NCBI RefSeq assembly: GCF_001044235.1
Contig: NZ_JYNL01000065.1
Coordinates: 1-49,699 of the forward strand
Direction: 5' to 3'
DNA length: 49,699 bases
Origin: Mycolicibacterium chlorophenolicum
Lineage (GTDB): Bacteria; Actinomycetota; Actinomycetes; Mycobacteriales; Mycobacteriaceae
Shown: positions 25,102 through 32,473 of the stretch, piece by piece
How the letters are laid out: each line of letters starts with the position of its first letter
Numbering within the stretch: position 1 is the first letter of the stretch
Translations under genes and position numbers: made by a program
The notes under the pieces: generated by a model
The model's input: the letters and a program-made list of their open reading frames with translations, nothing else
Database searches by the model: none
What the model was told of the DNA's origin: nothing

Positions 25102-26825
25102 AAGCACGCACCGTGACGATCCGCCCCGCCCTCGGGGCGGTCGTGGCCGCGGAGGTGGTGGGGATCGCCGCCTACGCGGCGCTGCCGCCGGCGCGGTTTA
25201 GCTGGTGGCCGTTCGCGGTGATCACCACGCTGGTGCTGGTTCTGCTGCTGGTGACGGTGCACCGCCGTAACTTCGCCGCCCTGGTGGCCGCGCGGGTGCG
25301 GTGGTGGCGGACCCGCCGCTACGCCACCCCGGTCGGCGCCGCTGTCGACATCGGCCACGGCAGTGACGTCTACGGTGTGCGCACCGCAGGCGACGAAGCC
25401 GTGACGGTGATCCGCGTCGACGGCCGGCCCTACGAGCCGACGTTCCTGCGGGGCTCCAGCATCGCCTGCACGACAAACCTGCTGCCGCTGGACATCTTGA
25501 CCCAGTTCCTGGATCAGCCCGGCGGCCTCCGGTTGAGCATCGATATCGCCTCCAAAGGCTTTCGCGTGCGACCCGGGACCGGATACCCGGCGCTGTACGG
25601 CACGCTGCTGGCCGACCGGGGCGCCGCCGGGCAGCGCACCACCTACCTGATCGTGCGACTGGAGATCAGCCAGTCCCTCCCCGGGCTGGTGTATCGCCAG
25701 TCGATCGGCAGCGCAGCCGCTGCGGCCACTGACCGCATCGTCAAAGCGCTGGACCAGGAAGGCGTGCGAGCTGTGGCTCTCAACGCCGAAGACCAAGACG
25801 TGGTCTTGGAGAAGCTGAGCCTGGGCCTGGCCGCAGCCCCGACCCGCCCGGCGATCCTCGATCCGCTCGACATCGACGACGAGCCTGATGCCAATGCAGA
25901 CATCGGCGCCGTGAGCAGCCGACGCCACCGCGCGACGGGCAAATCACCCGAGCCGGCGAACGCGCAGCGGCCGCAGAAGATCCCCGCCGGCGTCGATGTC
26001 AGGTGGTCGCTGATCAACACCGAACCGGGATACGTGACCTCCTACTACTTTTCGCCCGAAGACATCACCACCGCCACTGTCAATCAGATGTGGGCGCTGC
26101 CCAGCGACGACATCGTGCACGTCGTGATGCTGCGCAAGCGCGGCGACGCGGTGATGGTGTCGGCGATGGTGCGCACCAACGATCCACGCCCACCCGAACA
26201 GCCGCCCACCCTGTTCCTGAACCCTCTGCCCGGTGCCCAATACGCTGCGGCACTGCGCGCGGCCCCGGTGAGTGCACCGCACCTACCGCTTCCGGCGGGG
26301 CCACTGCCCGAGGATCTGGAGATCGCTGTAGGGGCGACCGGCGTGCTGGTGGGGGCTGCTTTGCGCGACGACAAGCTCGGCTCGCCCGAGGTTCGCCGTG
26401 ACGACCTGGTGATGCTGGCGCTGACCGACCCGCAGCGCCCGACTCGAATCAGCATGGACACCAGTGAGTTCTACGTCCGCCAGCAGCTCATCCGTGCTGC
26501 GGCCGCGGGCGAGCGGATCGCGATCTACTCCCGCGACCCGAGCCGCTGGTACTCGGTGTCCCAGCCCACCATCGCCGTGGCCGAACCGGGCCGCCGTGTC
26601 GAGTTCGTGCCAACGATCATCGTCAACGATCACGCCCCGATCGCGCCGCCGGTCGGGTTGTCTTCGACCGTGATCACACTGGGGCGGGTCAGCGACTCCG
26701 CTCCCGACATAGTGTTCCAGCAGAATTCGCCGACCACAGTGCGGATCCGGGCGGGCACCCGCGTGCTCGACGTGTCGATCGTCGAGTTCCGCCAGGAACA
26801 GACATGGACCGGTGTAGCGGCCTGA
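25098..26825 (+). CDS. eccE: EccE, ESX membrane-complex component, 575 aa
   Basis: GTG 25098 overlaps the mycP stop (GTGA). Two N-terminal transmembrane helices lie at about 7-50 (GAVVAAEVVGIAAYAAL, then WPFAVITTLVLVLLLVTV). The cytosolic part begins VAARVRWWRTRRYATPVGAAVDIGHGSDVYGVRTAGDEAVTVIRVDG, the typical EccE start. The protein is somewhat longer than most EccE proteins because of an added C-terminal part after about residue 290, where strand-rich segments repeat. EccE sits at the outer edge of the membrane complex. It is the last gene of the EspI-eccD-mycP-eccE operon, closed by a strong hairpin. Confidence 0.88.
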   Translation: MKARTVTIRPALGAVVAAEVVGIAAYAALPPARFSWWPFAVITTLVLVLLLVTVHRRNFAALVAARVRWWRTRRYATPVGAAVDIGHGSDVYGVRTAGDEAVTVIRVDGRPYEPTFLRGSSIACTTNLLPLDILTQFLDQPGGLRLSIDIASKGFRVRPGTGYPALYGTLLADRGAAGQRTTYLIVRLEISQSLPGLVYRQSIGSAAAAATDRIVKALDQEGVRAVALNAEDQDVVLEKLSLGLAAAPTRPAILDPLDIDDEPDANADIGAVSSRRHRATGKSPEPANAQRPQKIPAGVDVRWSLINTEPGYVTSYYFSPEDITTATVNQMWALPSDDIVHVVMLRKRGDAVMVSAMVRTNDPRPPEQPPTLFLNPLPGAQYAAALRAAPVSAPHLPLPAGPLPEDLEIAVGATGVLVGAALRDDKLGSPEVRRDDLVMLALTDPQRPTRISMDTSEFYVRQQLIRAAAAGERIAIYSRDPSRWYSVSQPTIAVAEPGRRVEFVPTIIVNDHAPIAPPVGLSSTVITLGRVSDSAPDIVFQQNSPTTVRIRAGTRVLDVSIVEFRQEQTWTGVAA

Positions 26826-26860
26826 AATGCTGTGCCCACCAACCCAAACCAACTCGGCGA

Positions 26861-26900
26861 TGAGTGCTGCTGCCCGTGGCGGTACGGGTAGCAGCACTCA
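26861..26900 (+). terminator. 17-bp hairpin terminator after eccE
   Basis: A 17-bp stem with one G-T wobble joins 26861-26877 (TGAGTGCTGCTG...) to 26884-26900 (...GCAGCACTCA) around a 6-nt loop. No T-run follows. It closes the ESX core operon and isolates the next promoter. Confidence 0.8.
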
Positions 26901-26920
26901 CATCGCAGTGCGCCCACCAC

Positions 26921-26960
26921 AAAATCAGTGCGCAGGACACCCCCGTGGAGGACTTAGCCT
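26921..26960 (+). promoter_or_regulatory. Shared-motif promoter 8 (before 26968), leaderless
   Basis: AAAATCAGTGCGC (26921-26933) and a -10 TAGCCT (26955-26960); the base at the reference position is C (26926), spacing 29. ATG 26968 lies 7 nt after the -10. This moves the start of the gene 141 bp downstream of the longest frame. Confidence 0.6.
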
Positions 26961-26967
26961 TGAAGAC

Positions 26968-27456
26968 ATGGCCGGCACGGATACGACAGTGACATGGCTC
27001 TTCCGGTGGCGGAACCGCCGAGACGCCTCCACACACCCACGGCTCTACACGATCAAAGACGTCGGCGACGCCTGCGGCCTGCCCGGACCGGTCATCATGC
27101 AACTGGTGCCGCGCACCTGGACCGACGAGGGCTGGATGTATACCCGCGAGCAACTCGAGGCCGCGGTGGTCATCGCGACCGAGCTGCGCCGCGAACGGGC
27201 CGCCGCGGCGCCTGACGCCGCGCCCGTACCGCTCGACCGACTGGTGTGCGACCGCTGCGGAGCATCGGTGGCCGCCGACACCGATGCATCCTTGACGTGG
27301 CTCAACCTCGCCGAGCCCGATCGCAGTGTGCACACCGACAGCACCGGCCAGGACTTCTGCCCGCAGTGTGTCATCCCGTGCCCCGCGTGCGGCGAGCAGG
27401 CGGGCGACCAGCTCTGCCCGCAGTGCTTCTGCACCGGCCGCGTCCCCAAGCCGTAG
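26968..27456 (+). CDS. HTH-like plus zinc-ribbon protein, 162 aa, candidate regulator
   Basis: Residues about 25-70 (RLYTIKDVGDACGLPGPVIMQLVPRTWTDEGWMYTREQL, here in part) look like a MerR-type winged helix-turn-helix: a TIKDVGDACGLP recognition hairpin followed by a helix. Residues 94-155 hold four CxxC pairs (94/97, 131/134, 138/141, 150/153) plus Cys 155, which fits two zinc ribbons. There is no membrane segment. It stands alone between the ESX core and the coupling protein gene, and its own promoter carries the shared motif. A regulator role is attractive but inferred; a zinc-ribbon protein that binds the secretion or DNA-transfer machine is the alternative. Confidence 0.65.
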   Translation: MAGTDTTVTWLFRWRNRRDASTHPRLYTIKDVGDACGLPGPVIMQLVPRTWTDEGWMYTREQLEAAVVIATELRRERAAAAPDAAPVPLDRLVCDRCGASVAADTDASLTWLNLAEPDRSVHTDSTGQDFCPQCVIPCPACGEQAGDQLCPQCFCTGRVPKP

Positions 27457-27481
27457 CCGCACCACCATCGGCGGGGCCGCG

Positions 27482-27520
27482 AAAATAGTGTCGGAACCAC
27501 CGGTGCGGTCGCCTTACCGT
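27482..27520 (+). promoter_or_regulatory. Shared-motif promoter 9 (coupling protein), leaderless
   Basis: AAAATAGTGTCGG (27482-27494) and a -10 TACCGT (27515-27520), spacing 29 from T 27486. ATG 27527 is 6 nt after the -10. Confidence 0.6.
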
Positions 27521-27526
27521 TGATGT

Positions 27527-28957
27527 ATGGCATACCCGATGGGGCCGGCGGTCACCGATAACGGCGAGCAGTACCGACCGCCGGTCACGCCGTTCGCCGG
27601 GTGGACCCATGACGAGAAGGGTCGGCGCGTGCCGCTGGAGTCCGCTCCGCACGTCGGCGGGTTCGCCCCTCCAGGAACCGGGAAGACGCGCCGCTGGCTC
27701 GCGCAGAGCGCCGTGCTGTGGCCCGGACCGTGCTTGGTGTCCTCCAGTAAGGACGACCTGATGCAGATGGTCGCCTCACGCCGTGCCGGACCGGTGGCCC
27801 TGCTGGATCTGCGTCCCATCGCGGCCCCGTTCTACCCGGCAGACTTCATCGCGTTCCGGTTTGATCCGACTGCCCTGATCACCACCTTCGATGATGCGAA
27901 AGCAGCGGCGCAAAGCCTGCTGAGCACCTCAGCGGTGGCGTTGTCCGGCCAGTCATTTCGCAGCGGGGCAGATCCCGGGCCGTGGGATCAGCTCGCGCTG
28001 GCACCCTTGACATGCCTGCTGTATGCGGCCAGCCCACAGGGTACCGGCCTGGGCATGGACTGGGCGCTGGAAGCCGCCGAGAACGTCGAACCGCCCAAGA
28101 ACAAAGGCCCCTACCAGATCTCTACCGACCCGGGATGGGCCTGCGCGGCGGCCTGGAGCGCAGACCGCTGGTATGAGGCCCGGGTCCGTTCGGTGCTGGA
28201 TATGGAAGCCAAGCAACGCGATTCGGTGAAAATGACTGTGACGAAAGTGCTGACCGCATGGTTACTCACCGCTAACCGTGACCGGCCGCACCCAACGCTG
28301 GACCTCGACTTCTTCGACCAACCGAGCGCAACGCTGTACCTGCTGACTCCCTCCGACGGCACGGTAGCCGCCCAAGCGATCGTGCTGATGGATCAGTTGA
28401 TCAACCGGCAGCGCACCAAAGTTGCCCAGTGGGAGGACTTTCACCGAATCGGCCTGTTTCTCGACGAGATCACCAATACGCCGATTCCTCGACTGCCCCA
28501 GTACCTCGCTGAATCACGCGGCCTGGGATGCGCGATATGCTTTGCCGCGCAAGCTGGTTCACAGCTTGACGCGATCTACGGCCCGTTGCAGGGCAAGGCG
28601 ATCCGGGATGTGACCCCAGCTGTTCTGGTCATGTACGGCTCTCATGAGCGCGACATCATGGAATCGGCTGCGTTCTGGGCGGGCAAAGCGACCCGCAGTC
28701 AGCAGTCCTACGACCACAACGGCGACAACAAGAACACCAATCGGCACTTCGGCAATGCGCTGGAACCCGCAGAACTGCTGCCGCGCGGCACGCAAGAAGC
28801 GCGACTGATCCCGCGAGGTGCGCCAGGGGAGATGGTCGAGCTCTTGGACTGGTCTGAATTCGTGGCCTATCTTGACGAACTGCGCGAGGCACGTCGGCGG
28901 CACCCCCGAATAGTCACACCGTCAGCTGCGGCGGTGTCCCGCGCAGCACGTAACTGA
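27527..28957 (+). CDS. VirD4/TcpA-like type IV coupling protein, 476 aa
   Basis: Coupling proteins recruit the relaxosome to the transfer channel. Walker A is APPGTGKT (Lys 53) and Walker B GLFLDEITNTP (Asp 313, Glu 314). Between them, residues about 150-250 form the helical all-alpha domain (LLYAASPQGTGLGMDW near 164-179), which in the family contacts the relaxosome. The C-terminal part has the RecA-fold end and a HTNRHFGNALEP region. The protein lacks the N-terminal transmembrane helices of VirD4, and the P-loop starts at residue 47; the membrane anchor may be supplied by the protein at 29084. It is expressed from a shared-motif promoter, like the ESX genes. Confidence 0.85.
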   Translation: MAYPMGPAVTDNGEQYRPPVTPFAGWTHDEKGRRVPLESAPHVGGFAPPGTGKTRRWLAQSAVLWPGPCLVSSSKDDLMQMVASRRAGPVALLDLRPIAAPFYPADFIAFRFDPTALITTFDDAKAAAQSLLSTSAVALSGQSFRSGADPGPWDQLALAPLTCLLYAASPQGTGLGMDWALEAAENVEPPKNKGPYQISTDPGWACAAAWSADRWYEARVRSVLDMEAKQRDSVKMTVTKVLTAWLLTANRDRPHPTLDLDFFDQPSATLYLLTPSDGTVAAQAIVLMDQLINRQRTKVAQWEDFHRIGLFLDEITNTPIPRLPQYLAESRGLGCAICFAAQAGSQLDAIYGPLQGKAIRDVTPAVLVMYGSHERDIMESAAFWAGKATRSQQSYDHNGDNKNTNRHFGNALEPAELLPRGTQEARLIPRGAPGEMVELLDWSEFVAYLDELREARRRHPRIVTPSAAAVSRAARN

Positions 28958-29037
28958 CTCTAGCGCAACTCTATCCGCATGCCGAGGGGGCTGTCACGGG
29001 CGCGCTGGTGTATGCCTGCTCGCTGTTGAGAAGCGGC

Positions 29038-29077
29038 AAAAATAGTGCACGCGAGGATGTTTGGACGGACTTAAGCT
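29038..29077 (+). promoter_or_regulatory. Shared-motif promoter 10 (before 29084), leaderless
   Basis: AAAAATAGTGCAC (29038-29050) and a -10 TAAGCT (29072-29077), spacing 29 from T 29043. ATG 29084 is 6 nt after the -10. Confidence 0.6.
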
Positions 29078-29083
29078 CAATAC

Positions 29084-29755
29084 ATGCCCGAGAGCCTTCC
29101 GCCTGATCGTTTCGACGAGATGCGCCGGCAGTGGATCGCCTTCCGCCAAGGTGATTCGCTGATTCAGCGACGCCGCGCAGAGCAGCTCGGCCGAATCGTG
29201 CGCATGCGCCAGCGGATTCACACCGTGGCCGTGCCGGACCCGCACGACGACACCGTATTGCCGCGAATCTTTTGGCGGCGGGCGCATTCGCCGTTCTCCA
29301 AGTTCGAAGTTGTTATGGCATTGGTCCTAGGAGCTTTGATTCCGTTCGGGTGGCCGGCGGGCGTGCTGTTGAAGGCGGCCATCACCGCGCACATCCCTGG
29401 CACGCTTCGGGCGTATCCGATTGCGGCACTGGTGTGGTCGGGTGTCGGGCTTGGCGTGTTGACGGTGCTGGCCTACGAGCTGGTCTACGACCCGGCCGGA
29501 TCGTTCGCACAGATCGCCGTGCTGCCGTGGCTGTCGATGCAACTCGCGGCGGTGCCGTTCGTCGCCGGCATCTACGGCCTGCTGGAAGGCTGGCTGGCCA
29601 TCGACGGATCGGACACCTGGTGGCCACTCACCCCGGTCCAGCAGCCGCTGACGGCCGAGGACGCTGCCGCGATTTTGGGCGCCTACGACATCACCGGACC
29701 CGGCGTCGTCGACGCCAAGCCGCTCAACGAGGCCGGCCCCCGGACACGCCCATGA
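29084..29755 (+). CDS. Multi-span membrane protein, likely T4CP partner, 223 aa
   Basis: A basic cytosolic N terminus (about 70 residues) precedes three to four hydrophobic helices (FEVVMALVLGALIPFGWPAGVLL, AYPIAALVWSGVGLGVLTVLAY, IAVLPWLSMQLAAVPFVAGIYGLL) and a cytosolic C terminus. It directly follows the coupling protein gene, which has no membrane helices of its own. A split arrangement, with this protein anchoring the ATPase, is inferred. The leaderless promoter fixes ATG 29084. It ends 53 bp before the converging regulator gene. Confidence 0.75.
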   Translation: MPESLPPDRFDEMRRQWIAFRQGDSLIQRRRAEQLGRIVRMRQRIHTVAVPDPHDDTVLPRIFWRRAHSPFSKFEVVMALVLGALIPFGWPAGVLLKAAITAHIPGTLRAYPIAALVWSGVGLGVLTVLAYELVYDPAGSFAQIAVLPWLSMQLAAVPFVAGIYGLLEGWLAIDGSDTWWPLTPVQQPLTAEDAAAILGAYDITGPGVVDAKPLNEAGPRTRP

Positions 29756-29808
29756 CTGCGACACGCAATCGTGAAACAGGCGTCGCCGCAATCGACATCG
29801 CCCGTCCG

Positions 29809-30342
29809 CTAGATGGCTGCCGACGGCCGCCGGCCACCGCTGCGGCGTGCGGCGGACGCCTTATAGGAGACTTGGTAGTCGGCCACGTGGTCGAGGCCGA
29901 CCATCTCGGCCACGAAGCGCTCGTAGACCGTGCGCAGCGCGGCGATGCGGGTGTCCAGCGCATCCCGGGTGTTCTGCAAGCGGCCGATCTCGTCATGAAG
30001 CTGCTCGGCCAGCCGACGCTGAATCTCGCCAGCGGTGACTGGAACAGGAGGATTCTGCTTGGGCGGCCTGCCGACGCCGGCACCAACAGCGTTGAGGCTC
30101 AACGGTCTACCGCCCAGCAGCGTGACGGCCGACGAACCGGGATGCCACCCAACGGTCTGGTCCAGCCGCAGCAACGTCTCGACGCTCGGAGTCCGCGAGT
30201 TCTTGCGATCGCGGATCTTCGCGAGCGTGTCCCGGTTCGGGCCGCCGCGGCGAGCCACTTCCTCCTTGGACAGATTCAGCTGGGCGATCCGCGCATCGAC
30301 GAAGTAGATAAGGCGCTCGATGCCGTCAGCGGGAACCGTCAT
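29809..30342 (-). CDS. XRE-type helix-turn-helix regulator, 177 aa
   Basis: Residues about 10-65 form an XRE helix-turn-helix: RIAQLNLSKEEVARRGGPNRDTLAKIRDRK, then TPSVETLLRLDQTVGW. The C-terminal part has a coiled-coil (GEIQRRLAEQLHDEIGRLQNTRDALDTRIAAL), fit for dimerisation, and a basic tail. ATG 30342 is chosen because a -10 box TAGTGT lies on the minus strand 7 nt before it (30350-30355), which would make the message leaderless. It is divergent from the T4SS operon at 30432, so it probably controls that operon and itself (inference). Confidence 0.75.
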   Translation of the reverse strand: MTVPADGIERLIYFVDARIAQLNLSKEEVARRGGPNRDTLAKIRDRKNSRTPSVETLLRLDQTVGWHPGSSAVTLLGGRPLSLNAVGAGVGRPPKQNPPVPVTAGEIQRRLAEQLHDEIGRLQNTRDALDTRIAALRTVYERFVAEMVGLDHVADYQVSYKASAARRSGGRRPSAAI

Positions 30343-30431
30343 ACCCCGCACACTACCGCACCAAATACGCAATATCCGCGACCGGCTTTTCACAGCAGAT
30401 ATGCATCCCCTTCCCGAGATAGGTACGCCGC
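30343..30431. promoter_or_regulatory. Divergent promoter region: XRE regulator / T4SS operon
   Basis: An 89-bp gap between two outward starts. On the minus strand TAGTGT (30350-30355) lies 7 nt before ATG 30342; on the plus strand TAGGTA (30420-30425) lies 6 nt before ATG 30432. Both would be leaderless. The shared ESX promoter motif is absent, so the T4SS operon seems to be under different control, likely by the XRE protein. Confidence 0.5.
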
Positions 30432-30812
30432 ATGAGATTCATCTTCACCGTTCTGTGCATGGGCATGATCGCCGCCGCGGCGGCCGCACTGGTCGTCATC
30501 GATCTGATCATCAAGCTGCTGCCGGTGATTATCGTCGCGCTCGTCGCGCTCGTCGCGCTGCGAATCGTGGACCGGCGCCACCTCCCTGTCGCCGCGACGC
30601 CGACACCGCCGGCTGCGATATGCAACGTGCCCAACACCGCAGCGTTCGTCTACACAGCCCAGACCGCCGGCATCAACGAGTCGCGCCGAGCCGGCGTCGT
30701 CAACGACGGGAGGCCACCGCGATACGCCGCGACGAAGCCGCAGGGTCGCACCGTCATGGATGCCGAGGTCATTGACGCCGAGGTGATCAGCGAGGACGGC
30801 CACGATGGCTGA
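30432..30812 (+). CDS. Small membrane protein, first gene of T4SS operon, 126 aa
   Basis: Residues 5-48 are almost wholly hydrophobic (FTVLCMGMIAAAAAALVVIDLIIKLLPVIIVALVALVALRIV) and give two close transmembrane helices. A cytosolic or external tail of about 75 residues follows, ending in an acidic stretch (DAEVIDAEVISEDGHDG). Its end overlaps the next start. The position suggests a small T4SS subunit; I do not recognise a family. Confidence 0.65.
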   Translation: MRFIFTVLCMGMIAAAAAALVVIDLIIKLLPVIIVALVALVALRIVDRRHLPVAATPTPPAAICNVPNTAAFVYTAQTAGINESRRAGVVNDGRPPRYAATKPQGRTVMDAEVIDAEVISEDGHDG

Positions 30813-30981
30813 CACCCCCGGCCTGTCCATCCAGGACTGGATTCGCGAACAACTCATCGACGACGCCCCGCTACTGCCGCCACTGCCCGTCCCCGACACC
30901 GATGATCTGCCCGCAGAGGGATGGATGCTCAGACAGATCATCGCCGCCGAGGTGAATAGTGAGGCGGGTCGCCGTGGCTGA
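30805..30981 (+). CDS. Small protein related to the N terminus of the next gene, 58 aa
   Basis: ATG 30805 overlaps the previous stop and the gene ends inside the start of the next. The first 24 residues (MADTPGLSIQDWIREQLIDD) match those of the 30974 product (MADIAGLSNREWMLEQIIDD) at many positions, so a short segment has been duplicated: one copy stands alone, the other is fused to a membrane anchor. It also has an EGWMLRQII phrase, a further echo. It may compete for, or share, a cytosolic binding partner (inference). Confidence 0.65.
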   Translation: MADTPGLSIQDWIREQLIDDAPLLPPLPVPDTDDLPAEGWMLRQIIAAEVNSEAGRRG

Positions 30982-32053
30982 CATCGCTGGCTTGTCCAAC
31001 CGAGAGTGGATGCTGGAGCAGATCATCGACGACGGTCCGCCGCTGATCGTTTCCGACCCGCACTCCGACGTCGAACCCGACGGCGGGGGCGCCGCGGTCC
31101 CCGAAACCGTGGTCGAGTCCAACGAGGATGTCGATCCGCGACTGTCCCCCGCGCAGGACCTCGACAGCGCGGAGACCCACCAAGCCCCGGCGCGCACGCC
31201 TGACGTCAACGCCGGGGCCAAGCGCACCTTGTGGTGGCTGGGATCAGGTGTGGGGCTCGTCGCAGTGCTGATCGTCTTGGCCTTCCTCGTGTTGGGTGGG
31301 GGGCCGGCCCCAACCACGCCGCCGCAGCACACACCGGCCGCCACCCCCGCCGTCGTGGCGGTCCCCACAACACCGGATCTTCCTGCGCCACCTCAAGATC
31401 AGGCGATTCCGTTCGATCCGACAACCGATAGCTGCCCAGGGGGTCCGACTTCGCCACTGGCGCTGACCGACACCGCGACAGATTCGGCGTGGGTGTGTTC
31501 CCGCGGCCCGCAGGAAAGCCAGCTCGACGGGCAAATCTTGCGCGTGAAGTTCCTGTGCGACCGTTCCCGCCCGGATGCGCGGTGCAGCTACATGCTCAAC
31601 TCTCTGGCGGTCACCCCCGGGTGGGTCGCGAAAACCACTGGCGGAAAGGATGAATGGCTGCAACACCGCTGCGCCACCCGGATGCAGTTCAACTTCTACA
31701 ACGGCGACCAGCTCGCGGCCGACCCGTTTTTCCTCGACACGAATTGCGTGCACGGGCCGGTCCCGGCGACGCTGCCCGGCAAGATCCTGGCCTCCCGCGT
31801 CGATGTGATGATCCTGCACACCGAACGGCCCCCCGCCGGCCCGCGCCCGAGCACGACGGACGCCGGCCCCGGCGGCGACAGCGTCGTTGCACCGCCGGGG
31901 CTCGTCGACTCGTTACTGGGCTCGGCAGATCCCGCCGCACCGCCACCGGGCACCGACCCAGCCCTAGCGGGCGCCGGAACCGGCGGCACCGATCCGGTCG
32001 ACGCCACATTCGCGATCAGCCAGCTGCAGTTCTTCGGCCACTCACCGAACTAG
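30974..32053 (+). CDS. T4SS membrane protein with external beta-sandwich domain, 359 aa
   Basis: GTG 30974 is chosen because it restores the N-terminal match with the 58-residue neighbour and overlaps its stop; GTG 30959 is the alternative. A cytosolic N terminus (about 78 residues) precedes one transmembrane helix (LWWLGSGVGLVAVLIVLAFLVL, about 80-102). A Pro/Thr linker leads to an external domain with five Cys and TPGWVAKTTGGKDEWLQHRCATRMQFNF, a discoidin/F5-8 type C-like pattern known to me from mycobacterial plasmid proteins. The tail is Pro/Gly-rich and ends with a conserved-looking AISQLQFFGHSPN. Likely a surface-facing part of the transfer channel (inference). Confidence 0.7.
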   Translation: MADIAGLSNREWMLEQIIDDGPPLIVSDPHSDVEPDGGGAAVPETVVESNEDVDPRLSPAQDLDSAETHQAPARTPDVNAGAKRTLWWLGSGVGLVAVLIVLAFLVLGGGPAPTTPPQHTPAATPAVVAVPTTPDLPAPPQDQAIPFDPTTDSCPGGPTSPLALTDTATDSAWVCSRGPQESQLDGQILRVKFLCDRSRPDARCSYMLNSLAVTPGWVAKTTGGKDEWLQHRCATRMQFNFYNGDQLAADPFFLDTNCVHGPVPATLPGKILASRVDVMILHTERPPAGPRPSTTDAGPGGDSVVAPPGLVDSLLGSADPAAPPPGTDPALAGAGTGGTDPVDATFAISQLQFFGHSPN

Positions 32054-32067
32054 AGCAAGGAACCACC

Positions 32068-32436
32068 ATGACTGATCTGACCAATGTGATTGATAGTCCT
32101 GACCGCGCGTCGGTGATCGCTCACATGCTGTTAAGACTCGCGCCGCAGCCCGCGCCAGAACCGTGGCCGACGTACGCCGAGCCGGTCCTGGCCGCACTCC
32201 TGTACGCCGCGTCACCGCTGGACACCGGCCGCGGGATCGACTGGGTCCACGCCATCCTCACTGCATCCGCTGAGCAGGACCTGTCGGCCGCGGTCGACGC
32301 TGCCGGCGCGCGGGGCGATGCGCGATGGCTTCGACGCTATGACGGACTCGACGAACGACAGCGGCAGTGCGTGATCGTCACGATGTGCCAGGCGATAACC
32401 CCGTGGCTTCAACGACCGCATCAAGAGGCGAGCTAG
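32068..32436 (+). CDS. Stand-alone all-alpha domain of a coupling protein, 122 aa
   Basis: ATG 32068 is chosen from AAGGAACCACC upstream. Residues about 43-58 (LLYAASPLDTGRGIDW) match the coupling protein at 27527 (LLYAASPQGTGLGMDW) at 12 of 16 positions, and the following helices end in ITPWL, like LTAWL there. It therefore looks like the helical all-alpha domain of the coupling protein, encoded alone with no ATPase core. In VirD4-type proteins this domain meets the relaxosome. It may act as an adaptor or decoy for the coupling protein or relaxase (inference). It is in the T4SS operon, 37 bp before the TcpC-like gene. Confidence 0.75.
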   Translation: MTDLTNVIDSPDRASVIAHMLLRLAPQPAPEPWPTYAEPVLAALLYAASPLDTGRGIDWVHAILTASAEQDLSAAVDAAGARGDARWLRRYDGLDERQRQCVIVTMCQAITPWLQRPHQEAS

Positions 32437-32473
32437 AAACCGCCGAAACAAACTGCGAGACAGGACAATTCAT

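Noticed and set aside
26827..26967. Longer N terminus of the zinc-ribbon protein
   Set aside because: This stretch contains the eccE terminator hairpin and the shared promoter; ATG 26968 fits the -10 box.
30951..30990. Another copy of the shared promoter motif (GAATAGTGAGG)
   Set aside because: No TAnnnT box at 28-29 nt, and it lies inside a coding overlap.
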